DNA of 64,000 nt from an uncultured Bacteroidia bacterium. Its GTDB lineage: Bacteria > Bacteroidota > Bacteroidia > Bacteroidales > F082. The notes under the pieces were generated by a model, which was given only the letters and a program-made list of their open reading frames with translations, had not been told where the DNA came from and ran no database searches. Of the stretch, positions 25,686 through 33,241 are shown in pieces. The position numbers and the translations under genes were made by a program. The stretch spans positions 42,366-106,365 of the forward strand of contig CACXUM010000010.1 in the NCBI GenBank assembly GCA_902770835.1. Reading direction: 5' to 3'. Position 1 is the first letter of the stretch; each line of letters opens with the position of its first letter.

Positions 25686-25834
25686 CAAAAACCGTATGGA
25701 CAAAATCCAAAGCCCGATTATTTCAAATCTTTGATTTACAATCATCTATAATTTTCAAAGCCAAAAATAATATGGACAAATCGCCTTGGGGTCTCAACAA
25801 GGTGGTTTTTGGTTTGGTTTTTGCGGTAGTTTTG
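25686..25834 (+). promoter_or_regulatory. Paired-motif promoter element, copy A
   Basis: Two copies of CAAAAAYMRTATGGACAAA start at 25686 and 25762, exactly 76 bp apart. They are followed by CTTGGGGTCTCAACAAGGTG and a -7 box TAGTTTTG at 25827-25834. The same layout, including the 76-bp spacing, occurs at 58617-58764 ahead of a T9SS cargo gene. It drives the lipoprotein gene at 25860. Confidence 0.7.
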
Positions 25835-25859
25835 CCGGACATTTTTAAATTTATATGTT

Positions 25860-26642
25860 ATGAAAACAACAATGAAATTAATGCTGATGCTTGTAGTAGT
25901 GGCAGGTATGGCAACTTTCACCTCGTGTAAGAAAGAAAAACAAGAAAACCCAGAACAAGAGGATTTAGCCCCTAACGGAATCACGGTGTATCCATCTGCC
26001 TCAGAATACCATTACGATGGCGATGGCATCAACCACCCCTTTGTTGACCTCGGCTTGCCGAGCGGAACGCTTTGGGCAACCCAAAATGTGGGCGCGGACA
26101 GCACAAATGTTTTCGGCTGGTTTATCGCTTGGGGCGAAACCGAACCGAAGTCCGTTTACGATTGGAGCACCTACAAATATTGCGAAGGCAGCCAATTGAA
26201 ACTGACCAAGTATAGCCACGATGCCAGCCCTGATTTCCTCAAGTTTGGCTATGAGGGCTATTGCGACACGCTTTCGGTCTTGCTTCCCTGCGATGATGCC
26301 GCCACGGTCAACTGGGGCAGCGACTGGCGCACACCTACTTATGGTGAATGGGTGGAACTGGCGGAAAATTGTACTGCTGCCTATATAAATCAGGACAGCG
26401 TGTGTGGAATTCTTTACACAGGTCCCAATGGCAATACGCTATTCCTGCCGGGAACAGGTAAATATTTTGATAGTAATTATACGGGTTGGGGCTATGGCGA
26501 TTATTGGTCGAGCAGTCTTCCCACGCTTTGGGTGGACCATGCATGGCGGTTTGGTTTTATCATTCACGGTACCGACTACTTTATGTATGAAGAATCACGT
26601 CAGTTTGGCATTCCTGTTCGTCCGGTCCGTGCTTCGCGATGA
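25860..26642 (+). CDS. FISUMP-like domain lipoprotein
   Basis: A 260-residue protein with a signal peptide and lipobox-like end (MKTTMKLMLMLVVVAGMATFTSC). The mature part contains FVDLGLPSGTLWATQNVGADS, FGWFIAWGETEPKSVYDWSTYKYC and a C-terminal YWSSSLPTLWVDHAWRFGF...GIPVRPVRA. This is the pattern of the Fibrobacter succinogenes major paralogous domain type found in many Bacteroidales surface lipoproteins (fold related to C-type-lectin/sulfatase-modifying folds). Ligand unknown. It has its own conserved promoter element and is probably monocistronic. Confidence 0.82.
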   Translation: MKTTMKLMLMLVVVAGMATFTSCKKEKQENPEQEDLAPNGITVYPSASEYHYDGDGINHPFVDLGLPSGTLWATQNVGADSTNVFGWFIAWGETEPKSVYDWSTYKYCEGSQLKLTKYSHDASPDFLKFGYEGYCDTLSVLLPCDDAATVNWGSDWRTPTYGEWVELAENCTAAYINQDSVCGILYTGPNGNTLFLPGTGKYFDSNYTGWGYGDYWSSSLPTLWVDHAWRFGFIIHGTDYFMYEESRQFGIPVRPVRASR

Positions 26643-26708
26643 TTGCGGCCTCGCGTTTTCCAGACCGTTTCGTTCCTCGCAGTGATGTGAATCAGTAGAA
26701 AACCAAAA

Positions 26709-26770
26709 CCACCCCATCCCGATTTCCAAGCGTTTGTCGACGCGCTGGGAATCCGGGATGGGGGTGGGGT
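26709..26770. terminator. Long GC-rich hairpin after the FISUMP-like gene
   Basis: CCACCCCATCCCGATTTCC (26709-26727) pairs with GGGAATCCGGGATGGGGGTGG. The pairing continues inward through AAGCG/CGCGCT around GTCGAC. The stem is more than 20 bp with few mismatches. There is no clear T-run, so it may be a dispersed hairpin element rather than a simple terminator. Confidence 0.5.
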
Positions 26771-26824
26771 ATCATCTCATCTTCAACAAAAAACGCACAA
26801 AAGCAATTGTTTCCAAAAAATGTG

Positions 26825-26832
26825 TATTTTTG
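26825..26832 (+). promoter_or_regulatory. -7 box TATTTTTG for the toxin-antitoxin operon
   Basis: TATTTTTG ends 37 bases before the antitoxin ATG. The context AAAATGTGTATTTTTGC is the same as upstream of the AlbA-type gene at 22087. Confidence 0.55.
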
Positions 26833-26868
26833 CCAACAAAACCAGTAATTGTTTAAGAGGCAAGAGTT

Positions 26869-27123
26869 ATGTATCAAGAAGTTTCAGTAGTGGATGCGTT
26901 GTTGACCATCTATCGTCAGCAGAACGAAAAGGTGCGGAAGGCTTTTCTTGCGCGTATCTATCAGGAAGACAGTTCTTTGGATATTCCTGGAATGAGAACC
27001 CGTGAAGAAATGATGGAAGTGTCGCGAGAACGGATGAAAGACATTGTCGCCGGACGCGAGCAAACACTTCCTCACGAAGACGTGATGAAGATGGTTGACC
27101 AAGCAATTGCTGAGGCCTTATGA
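26869..27123 (+). CDS. Putative antitoxin of a type II toxin-antitoxin pair
   Basis: An 84-residue acidic protein (VVDALLTIYRQQNEKVRKAFLARIYQEDSSLDIPG, then MKDIVAGREQTLPHEDVMKMVDQAIAEAL). It does not match a DNA-binding antitoxin family that I can name, but its size, charge and position support the call. Its TGA overlaps the ATG of the RelE/ParE-like gene (ATGA), the normal antitoxin-toxin order. The promoter is at 26825-26832; the operator could not be defined. Confidence 0.72.
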   Translation: MYQEVSVVDALLTIYRQQNEKVRKAFLARIYQEDSSLDIPGMRTREEMMEVSRERMKDIVAGREQTLPHEDVMKMVDQAIAEAL

Positions 27124-27458
27124 ATGTGAGATGGTCCAATCGTGCGGCAAATGAGTTTGCAGCCACTGCGACGTATGTGGCGAGTGAGTTTGGCCAAAAG
27201 GCCGCCCAAAAAATGCGCAACAGCATCCATAAGGCAGTTGAAAACATATCCCAATTCCCAAAGATAGGTGTTCCAAGTTTCTGTGATGAAGAAACAGGTA
27301 TTGAATTCCGCGAATTGCACTGTCGCCTCAATAGTGTGGTGTATGCCATCTATAATGATGAAATTTACATCGTGAACATTTGGCACAACCGCCAGAACCG
27401 CGACAATCTTTATGCCTTGTTAAGGGAAGATGCAAAAGATATGTCTTTTGAAGGATGA
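27120..27458 (+). CDS. RelE/ParE family toxin
   Basis: A 112-residue protein. The opening VRWSNRAANEFAATATYVASEFGQKAAQKMRNSIHKAVENISQFPKIG is a standard ParE/RelE helical hairpin. The strands FRELHCRLNSVVYAIYNDEIYIVNIWHNRQN form the C-terminal core with the usual R and Y/H positions. Members either inhibit gyrase (ParE) or cleave mRNA on the ribosome (RelE); the sequence here looks closer to ParE. It is translationally coupled to the preceding antitoxin and lies 20 bases before an unrelated operon. Confidence 0.85.
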   Translation: MNVRWSNRAANEFAATATYVASEFGQKAAQKMRNSIHKAVENISQFPKIGVPSFCDEETGIEFRELHCRLNSVVYAIYNDEIYIVNIWHNRQNRDNLYALLREDAKDMSFEG

Positions 27459-27478
27459 ATCAATAGAAATACACATTA

Positions 27479-28048
27479 ATGCCCAAATATTCCAAAATAG
27501 CAATCCTGTTTTTGCTCACGATGCTACTGTTCGACTCCTGCGCCTCGCGCAAGAAAACCGTGGCACCTGCACCGCCGCAATCTTTTGAATGGCTCACCGC
27601 CAACCTGAGCATCCAAGCCGAAGTCAACGAACAGTCTTTCAATGACTTATCAGGGCAACTCAGGATGAGGAAAGATAGCATTGTCTGGGTCAGCGTGACC
27701 GCCACAATGGGTGTGGAAGTATTACGTGCCAAAATCAGCAATGATTCCGTTTGGATTCTTAATCGCATTGAAAAGACCTATTTGGCCGAGCACGTAGACA
27801 GCCTCGATCAGCAAATCGGACCTTTATTTGGTTTGAGACTACCGTTTGCGCAATTTGTGCTTTTGGACAATATCGAAGGCATCCCACCCGTTGAAAACCA
27901 AACGGTTGGGTGGAATCAATACGATTACTATACGGGTGACATTAAAGTTAAGATAAAATACTCCAACATCAAATTAGACGAAAAGACAACTTTTCCGCTA
28001 AAGATTACCAACAAGATGGAGCGCATCCAACTGCCAATGAAACAATGA
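27479..28048 (+). CDS. DUF4292 lipoprotein (LolB-like)
   Basis: A 189-residue lipoprotein with signal peptide MPKYSKIAILFLLTMLLFDSC (lipobox DSC). The mature region (FEWLTANLSIQAEVNEQSFNDLSGQLRMRKDSIVWVSVTATMGVEVLRAKISNDSVWILNRIEKTYL) is DUF4292, a family of the LolA/LolB-like fold. A role in lipoprotein or lipid handling at the outer membrane is inferred from the fold. It overlaps the EnvC-like gene by 4 bases (ATGA) and heads a four-gene overlapping set. Confidence 0.87.
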   Translation: MPKYSKIAILFLLTMLLFDSCASRKKTVAPAPPQSFEWLTANLSIQAEVNEQSFNDLSGQLRMRKDSIVWVSVTATMGVEVLRAKISNDSVWILNRIEKTYLAEHVDSLDQQIGPLFGLRLPFAQFVLLDNIEGIPPVENQTVGWNQYDYYTGDIKVKIKYSNIKLDEKTTFPLKITNKMERIQLPMKQ

Positions 28049-29322
28049 AAAAACTGCATATCATATTGGTTTTGTTGCTGTTGTCTCTCGTTTCGCCGAC
28101 TTTTGGACAGAAAACGAAAGGCAAGTCGAAAAAGCAATTGCAGAGCGAAATCACATCGTTGCAAAACGAGATTTCGACTGCCAACCAATTGCTGAAAAAG
28201 ACCAAAAAAGACCGCGAAATGACCCTCAACGAAGTATCCATCTTGGACTCGAAAATCAAGCAGCGCGAGAAACTCATCAAGGCTTACAACGAGCAGATTG
28301 CCGTCCTCGACGAGGAAATCAAGTCGGGCCAAAGCAACATCCGCAGCCTCAATTCCGACCTCAGCAAATTGCAAAAGGAATACGCGAAAATGATTGTCTT
28401 TGCCAACAAAAACCGCAACAATTACAACAAGTTAGGCTTCATTTTTGCTTCCAAGGACTTCAACCAAGCCTTCAGTCGGTTGCGCTACATCCGTGAGTTC
28501 AGCGATGCCCGCAAGGTCAAGATGAACCAAATCTCCTCCACCGAAAGGCAAATCAGCAGCGAGGTCGAAGCCAACCGACAAGCCCGCGAGGAACAAGCCG
28601 CACTGCTGGCCGACGAAAAAGTGCAAAAGGCTGATTTACAGAACGAAAAGAAGGAGTTGAACCAGCAGGTGACCAAACTCAAGAAGCAAGAAGGCAAAAT
28701 CCAACAAGACATCAAGAACAAGCAACAGCAGGCCAAAAAACTGCAAAAGGCCATCGACGACATCATCGCCGAGGAAATCCGCAAAGCCAACGCCGAGGCC
28801 GAAAGGAAACGCAAGGAAGCAGAGAAAAAAGCCAAGGAAAAAGGCAAAACCGCCGCCCCTGCACCAAAAGAAAAAGGAATGGCCTTGACCCCCGCCGAAA
28901 AAACGCTTTCGTCGAACTTTGTCGGCAACAAAGGCAAACTGCCGTGGCCCGTGGAGCGCGGCGTGATTTCATCGTCCTACGGCAAGCACGCCTCGGTGGT
29001 GTCGAGCAAAGTGACCGTGACCAACAACGGCATCGACATTGCTACCACGGAGAACGCCCACGCCCGTGCCGTCTTTGAGGGCGAGGTGGCCAACGTCACC
29101 AAACTGACGGGCAGCAACACCGTGGTCATCATCCGCCACGGCGAATACTTTACGGTCTATTCCAACCTTGAGGATGTCTCCGTCAAGCGCGGCGACAAGG
29201 TGAAAACCAAGCAAAACATTGGCACTGTCCACACCAACAAAACCGAAGGCAAGACGGAATTGCACTTCGAACTGCTGAAGGAACAAGTCAGACAAAATCC
29301 CGCAAACTGGTTGTCGAAATGA
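28045..29322 (+). CDS. EnvC-like murein hydrolase activator (degenerate M23 peptidase)
   Basis: A 425-residue protein with a signal peptide (MKKLHIILVLLLLSLVSPTFGQ). A long coiled coil spans about residues 30-270, then comes a Lys/Ala/Pro-rich linker. The C-terminal LytM/M23 domain starts near residue 300 (KLPWPVERGVISSSYGKHASV). The zinc site is incomplete: NNGIDIAT has Asn where active M23 enzymes have His. This is the state expected of EnvC/NlpD-type activators of amidases, not of active endopeptidases. It likely acts in septal peptidoglycan splitting. It overlaps the neighbours on both sides by 4 bases. Confidence 0.92.
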   Translation: MKKLHIILVLLLLSLVSPTFGQKTKGKSKKQLQSEITSLQNEISTANQLLKKTKKDREMTLNEVSILDSKIKQREKLIKAYNEQIAVLDEEIKSGQSNIRSLNSDLSKLQKEYAKMIVFANKNRNNYNKLGFIFASKDFNQAFSRLRYIREFSDARKVKMNQISSTERQISSEVEANRQAREEQAALLADEKVQKADLQNEKKELNQQVTKLKKQEGKIQQDIKNKQQQAKKLQKAIDDIIAEEIRKANAEAERKRKEAEKKAKEKGKTAAPAPKEKGMALTPAEKTLSSNFVGNKGKLPWPVERGVISSSYGKHASVVSSKVTVTNNGIDIATTENAHARAVFEGEVANVTKLTGSNTVVIIRHGEYFTVYSNLEDVSVKRGDKVKTKQNIGTVHTNKTEGKTELHFELLKEQVRQNPANWLSK

Positions 29323-29498
29323 GAAGCAAATTATTGATATTGTTTTTGTTAAGTATTATCCTGACAGTTACGTCCTGCAAGACCAAGGAAGTGCCGGGTC
29401 GCCGTCGCGCACCGCGCAACTGCAACACCTGCACCAAGTGGAGTTACGCTCCACAGAAAGCCACGGAAACCTTACTCTTGAACAGCGATGAAGCCTGA
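29319..29498 (+). CDS. 59-residue lipoprotein overlapping its neighbours
   Basis: The reading frame starts inside the EnvC-like stop (ATGA) and ends 11 bases into the SprT-like gene. It encodes MRSKLLILFLLSIILTVTSC, a full lipoprotein signal with cysteine at residue 20. A basic mature part of 39 residues follows, with a CNTC pair (RRRAPRNCNTCTKW). Both overlaps and the signal peptide argue strongly that it is real. Function is unknown; the linkage suggests an envelope role next to EnvC, and the CxxC could bind metal or form a disulfide. Confidence 0.78.
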   Translation: MRSKLLILFLLSIILTVTSCKTKEVPGRRRAPRNCNTCTKWSYAPQKATETLLLNSDEA

Positions 29499-30105
29499 AG
29501 AACTCGAACTGCTGAAACGCTATTTTCCCGAAGCATCGGTAGGGATGGTCGGCGCAATGTATGAACAAAGACGTTTCATACTGCATTTCAAGCGGCCACG
29601 CACTTCAAAATTGGGCGATTTCCGTCCGCCACGCACCAAAAACGGCATCTGCACCATCACCCTCAATCTGGATTTGAACCCATACCAAATGCTCGTCACC
29701 TACATTCACGAAGTGGCGCATTATGATGTGTATCAGCATTATGGCTCAAGAGTTGTGCAGCCCCACGGCACGGAATGGCAAAAACAATTCTCTGCGCTTT
29801 TGTTGCCTTTTCTTACCGAAACCATTTTCCCAAAAGACATTCTCACGGCTTTGCAAAAACACCTGCACCATATCAAGGCCAGCAGCACCGCCGACCCAAA
29901 CCTGCAAAGGGTGCTGAAGCAATACGACAAGCACGCTGGAACCATTACAACCGTGGAAAACCTGCCCAATGGAGCGCGTTTCGTGCTGAAAAACGGCCTC
30001 ATTTTCCAAAAAGGCGAGAAGCAACGCACCCGCTACAAGTGCTTATGCGAGAACAACGGCAGGTGGTATTTCGTGGCGGCTTTGGCGGAAGTGAAGGAAT
30101 TGTAA
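29488..30105 (+). CDS. SprT-like domain metalloprotease
   Basis: A 205-residue protein. HEVAH (about residues 74-78) with a following HGTEWQKQF supplies the HExxH...H zinc site of SprT/Spartan-like domains. The preceding strand ICTITLNLDLNPYQMLVTYI is typical. The C-terminal part (KNGLIFQKGEKQRTRYKCLCENNGRWYFV) includes CLC but no full zinc ribbon. The Bacteroidota version is uncharacterised. Its ATG lies inside the 59-residue lipoprotein gene, so it is co-translated with the DUF4292-EnvC set. Confidence 0.85.
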   Translation: MKPEELELLKRYFPEASVGMVGAMYEQRRFILHFKRPRTSKLGDFRPPRTKNGICTITLNLDLNPYQMLVTYIHEVAHYDVYQHYGSRVVQPHGTEWQKQFSALLLPFLTETIFPKDILTALQKHLHHIKASSTADPNLQRVLKQYDKHAGTITTVENLPNGARFVLKNGLIFQKGEKQRTRYKCLCENNGRWYFVAALAEVKEL

Positions 30106-30135
30106 GTTTTTTTCATTGCGATTTCAGCAAATCCT

Positions 30136-30143
30136 TATTTTTG
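30136..30143 (+). promoter_or_regulatory. -7 box TATTTTTG for the gmd operon
   Basis: TATTTTTG ends 22 bases before the gmd ATG and begins the GDP-fucose region. Confidence 0.6.
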
Positions 30144-30164
30144 CACCCAAAATCAAATTAAATT

Positions 30165-31256
30165 ATGGGTAAAACAGCATTAATCACCGGCATTACGGGT
30201 CAAGACGGTTCCTTCCTTGCCGAGTTCCTTTTGGAAAAAGGTTATGACGTACACGGCATCATCCGCCGCTCTTCGTCGTTCAACACGGGCCGCATCGAGC
30301 ATCTTTATTTGGACGAATGGGTGCGCGATATGAAAAACAAACGCTTGCTCACTTTGCATTACGGTGATATGACGGATTCCTCTTCCCTCGTGCGCATCAT
30401 TCAGCAGGTACAGCCTAACGAAATCTATAACCTTGCTGCGCAGAGCCACGTGAAGGTCTCTTTCGACTGCCCCGAATACACCGCCGAGGCCGATGCCGTG
30501 GGCACCTTGCGGCTATTGGAGGCCGTGCGCATTTTGGGTATGGACAATAAATGCAAAATCTACCAAGCCTCCACTTCCGAGCTTTTCGGCCTCGTGCAAG
30601 AAGTGCCGCAAAAGGAAACCACGCCGTTTTATCCGCGCTCGCCCTACGGTGTGGCCAAGCAATACGGCTTCTGGATTGTGAAAAACTACCGCGAGAGCTA
30701 TGGTATGTTCGCGGTCAATGGCATTTTGTTCAACCACGAGAGCGAAAGACGGGGCGAAACCTTTGTCACACGCAAGATTACATTGGCCGCAGCGCGAATC
30801 AAGCAAGGCTATCAGGACAAGCTCTACCTCGGCAACCTCAACTCGCTCCGCGACTGGGGCTATGCCAAGGACTATGTGGAATGTATGTGGCTCATCCTGC
30901 AACAGGAGAAGCCCGAGGACTTCGTCATCGCCACAGGTGAATACCACACCGTGCGCGAGTTCTGCACTTTGGCCTTCAAGCACGTCGGCATCACACTCCG
31001 CTGGGAGGGCGAAGGCGTTGATGAGAAGGGCATTGATACGGCAACAGGCAAGGTGCTCGTCGAGGTCGACCCAAGATTTTTCCGCCCCGCCGAGGTGGAA
31101 CAACTGCTTGGCGACCCTACCAAGGCCAAGACGCTCTTGGGCTGGAATCCGCGCAAGACTTCATTTGAAGATTTGGTCAAGATTATGGTGGAGCACGATA
31201 TGGAAAAAGTACGCAAGTTGTATTCTCATAAACAATCGGAAGACAAAGAATTATGA
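30165..31256 (+). CDS. gmd: GDP-mannose 4,6-dehydratase
   Basis: A 363-residue short-chain dehydrogenase. The NADP-binding opening is [45 protein letters not shown], the textbook GMD start. The catalytic Ser/Thr region is [33 protein letters not shown], with the Tyr-x3-Lys pair, and [11 protein letters not shown] is conserved. It converts GDP-mannose to GDP-4-keto-6-deoxymannose, the first committed step to GDP-L-fucose. It overlaps the next gene by 4 bases; fcl lies one gene further on. ManC, 11 kb downstream, would provide GDP-mannose. Confidence 0.97.
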   Translation: MGKTALITGITGQDGSFLAEFLLEKGYDVHGIIRRSSSFNTGRIEHLYLDEWVRDMKNKRLLTLHYGDMTDSSSLVRIIQQVQPNEIYNLAAQSHVKVSFDCPEYTAEADAVGTLRLLEAVRILGMDNKCKIYQASTSELFGLVQEVPQKETTPFYPRSPYGVAKQYGFWIVKNYRESYGMFAVNGILFNHESERRGETFVTRKITLAAARIKQGYQDKLYLGNLNSLRDWGYAKDYVECMWLILQQEKPEDFVIATGEYHTVREFCTLAFKHVGITLRWEGEGVDEKGIDTATGKVLVEVDPRFFRPAEVEQLLGDPTKAKTLLGWNPRKTSFEDLVKIMVEHDMEKVRKLYSHKQSEDKEL

Positions 31257-31723
31257 CAAACTTAACCCCCGAAGAACATAAAGCTCAAATGGAGTCAATG
31301 AAAGCATTTGATGAGCAGATGCCTTGTGTCGGCATTTTCTGGTACGATTCTGAAGAACACAGTTTTTTTGGGGTGCGCAAGAAAGAACTTACGCCAAAAA
31401 TGGTCGAAGAGGCTGCCGAGAAAGGAATGCCTTTCATCAACTACCCGCATTTGCACCGTCAGGTATGGGCCAAAGAATATTTTCGGGCACAGGCCAAGCA
31501 CGAGGAAACCAAATTCAAAGGAGACTATACGCAGATTCCGCGTGGGCGCGTGGCCTGGAGCATCGACAAATTCATTGTGCTTGTCGGGCATTGGGCAGAG
31601 CCTATTCAAGAGGAGTTGACCGAACTATTGGAACAAGAGTTTTCGCTTCCTTATTTTGAATTTGTGTACGATGAACATTGGGACCTCGGCCACGGTTGGT
31701 CGGGAGATATGCCGAAGAATTAG
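31253..31723 (+). CDS. Conserved protein of unknown function between gmd and fcl
   Basis: A 156-residue soluble protein with no signal peptide or membrane segment. Distinctive conserved-looking blocks are [46 protein letters not shown] and [19 protein letters not shown] do not recognise a named domain. The ATGA overlap with gmd indicates translational coupling. The dense His/Trp/Asp composition in the last 30 residues could mark a ligand site. A TTTAGAG tract follows the stop. Confidence 0.8.
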   Translation: MTNLTPEEHKAQMESMKAFDEQMPCVGIFWYDSEEHSFFGVRKKELTPKMVEEAAEKGMPFINYPHLHRQVWAKEYFRAQAKHEETKFKGDYTQIPRGRVAWSIDKFIVLVGHWAEPIQEELTELLEQEFSLPYFEFVYDEHWDLGHGWSGDMPKN

Positions 31724-31756
31724 TTGAGAGTTAAAAGTTTAGAGTTTAGAGTTAGC
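31724..31756. repeat. TTTAGAG-type intergenic repeat tract 2
   Basis: TTGAGAGTTAAAAGTTTAG continues into a further AGTTTAGAG, directly after the stop codon. It is in the same orientation as the tracts at 24001 and 32759. Confidence 0.7.
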
Positions 31757-31817
31757 CCAGTTAGGGCGACAGACAATAAGCAGGTGGCGTAAGCTACTGT
31801 ACAAACAAAGTAAACCA

Positions 31818-32759
31818 ATGAACAAAAACAGCAAAATATACGTCGCCGGTCACCGGGGAATGGTGGGGTCGGCGATTGTAAGGGAACTGCAAAGGCAAGG
31901 CTATACCAATATCATTACGAGAACCCACAAGGAACTCGACCTCTGCCGCCAAGAGCAAGTGGAGGCTTTCTTCGAGGTCGAGAAGCCCGAATATGTTTTT
32001 CTCGCGGCAGCCAAAGTGGGTGGCATCGTCGCCAACCAATCGGCACTTGCCGACTTTATGTACGACAATATGATTCTCGAAATGAATGTCATCCATTCGG
32101 CGTGGAAAAACGGATGCAAGAAGTTGGAATTCCTTGGCTCGTCGTGCATCTATCCGAGAATGGCTCCCCAACCGATGAAGGAATCCTGCCTGCTGACGGG
32201 CGAATTGGAAAAGACCAACGAGGCCTACGCCTTGGCCAAAATCAGCGGACTGAAATATTGCGAGTTCCTGAATCGGCAATATGGCACCGACTACATATCG
32301 GTGATGCCGACCAACCTCTACGGCCCTAACGACAACTACCATCCTGAACACAGCCACGTATTGCCTGCTCTGATTCGCCGTTTCCACGAGGCCAAAGTGA
32401 ACGGCTTGAAGGAAGTGACCTGCTGGGGCGACGGTTCACCCTTGCGCGAATTCCTTTATGTCGATGATCTCGCCAATCTTTGCGTTTTCCTGATGAACAA
32501 CTATTCAGGTAACGAAACCGTAAATGCAGGAACGGGAAAAGAACTGACCATCAAGGAATTGACAGAACTTGTGGCCAAGGTGATTGGTTATGAAGGCGAA
32601 ATCAAGTGGGACACGACCAGACCCAACGGCACGCCACGCAAACTACTCGATGTAAGCAAGGCCACCGCCCTCGGCTGGACCTACAAGACCGAATTGGAGG
32701 ATGGCATCCGTTTGGCGTATGATGATTTTTTGAACAACCCAATGCGAGCGGAGAGATAG
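31818..32759 (+). CDS. fcl: GDP-L-fucose synthase
   Basis: A 313-residue epimerase/reductase. It begins KIYVAGHRGMVGSAIVRELQRQGY. The catalytic segment is FLGSSCIYPRMAPQPMKESCLLTGELEKTNEAYALAKISGLK (Ser, Tyr-x3-Lys), then TNLYGPNDNYHPEHSHVLPALIRRFHEAK and WGDGSPLREFLYVDDLA. It epimerises and reduces GDP-4-keto-6-deoxymannose to GDP-L-fucose with NADPH, acting after Gmd. It is bracketed by TTTAGAG tracts on both sides. Confidence 0.97.
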   Translation: MNKNSKIYVAGHRGMVGSAIVRELQRQGYTNIITRTHKELDLCRQEQVEAFFEVEKPEYVFLAAAKVGGIVANQSALADFMYDNMILEMNVIHSAWKNGCKKLEFLGSSCIYPRMAPQPMKESCLLTGELEKTNEAYALAKISGLKYCEFLNRQYGTDYISVMPTNLYGPNDNYHPEHSHVLPALIRRFHEAKVNGLKEVTCWGDGSPLREFLYVDDLANLCVFLMNNYSGNETVNAGTGKELTIKELTELVAKVIGYEGEIKWDTTRPNGTPRKLLDVSKATALGWTYKTELEDGIRLAYDDFLNNPMRAER

Positions 32760-32816
32760 TTGAGTGTTTAGAGTTTAGTGTTTAGAGAAGTTTAAAGTGT
32801 ATAGTTGAAAGTTAGA
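32759..32816. repeat. TTTAGAG-type intergenic repeat tract 3 (left flank of the four-helix gene)
   Basis: Four to five degenerate GTTTAGAG units start right at the fcl stop. It forms an inverted pair with the tract at 33187-33240 around the four-helix-bundle gene. Confidence 0.75.
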
Positions 32817-32824
32817 TAAATGGT

Positions 32825-33217
32825 ATGGAAGTATTTGGTTATAGAAAATTGATTGCTTATCAGAAAGCAAAGGAAGTCGTAAAAAGGACTTACAAGCTTT
32901 TGAAAAAGTTCCCTGCTGAGGAAAGATTTGCCATGTGCGACCAACTTCGAAGAGCATCAATTTCTGTTACATCAAACATTGCAGAAGGAGTGAACCGTTT
33001 CTCCATTAGGGAGAAGTCTCATTTTATAGAATTGGCCTACGGTTCACTGATGGAAGTATCGTCTCAATTTGAGATTGCAGAGGAACTTGGTTACATCTCA
33101 ACTGAAGAAAGGCTCAACATGGATTCACTCATAGAAGAAGATGCCCGCCTCCTCTCCGGACTACAAAAATCTTACACCCAAAAATCTCTAAACCCTCAAC
33201 CTTCTAACCGACTCTAA
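32825..33217 (+). CDS. Four-helix bundle protein (23S rRNA intervening-sequence family)
   Basis: A 130-residue protein. YRKLIAYQKAKEVVKRTYKLLKKFPAEERFAMCDQLRRASISVTSNIAEGVNRFS is the family signature (DQLRRAS...NIAEG). It continues with FIELAYGSLMEVSSQFEIAEELGYIS. The family is known from intervening sequences in 23S rRNA genes and as the Avd accessory protein of diversity-generating retroelements, but free-standing copies are common and of unknown role. The last ten or so codons run into a CTCTAAA repeat tract, so the C terminus (KSLNPQPSNRL) is repeat-derived. It interrupts the fucose gene set between fcl and the kinase fusion. Confidence 0.9.
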   Translation: MEVFGYRKLIAYQKAKEVVKRTYKLLKKFPAEERFAMCDQLRRASISVTSNIAEGVNRFSIREKSHFIELAYGSLMEVSSQFEIAEELGYISTEERLNMDSLIEEDARLLSGLQKSYTQKSLNPQPSNRL

Positions 33218-33240
33218 ACTCTAAACCCTAAACTCTGAAC
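33187..33240. repeat. CTCTAAA repeat tract 4, inverted (right flank of the four-helix gene)
   Basis: GACTCTAAACTCTAAACCC is followed by TAAACTCTG, the reverse complement of the TTTAGAG unit. The tract begins within the four-helix gene's last codons and ends one base before the next ATG. Confidence 0.75.
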
Positions 33241-33241
33241 A

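Noticed and set aside
25661-25930. 89-residue plus-strand frame between the TPR and FISUMP-like genes
   Set aside because: It reads through the paired-motif promoter element and overlaps the true lipoprotein gene in another frame.
32825-33217. Four-helix-bundle gene considered as part of a 23S rRNA intervening sequence or a diversity-generating retroelement
   Set aside because: No rRNA sequence, reverse transcriptase or template/variable repeat pair is seen nearby.
24001-33240. TTTAGAG tracts considered as a CRISPR array
   Set aside because: The units are short, degenerate and scattered without unique spacers, and no cas genes are present.
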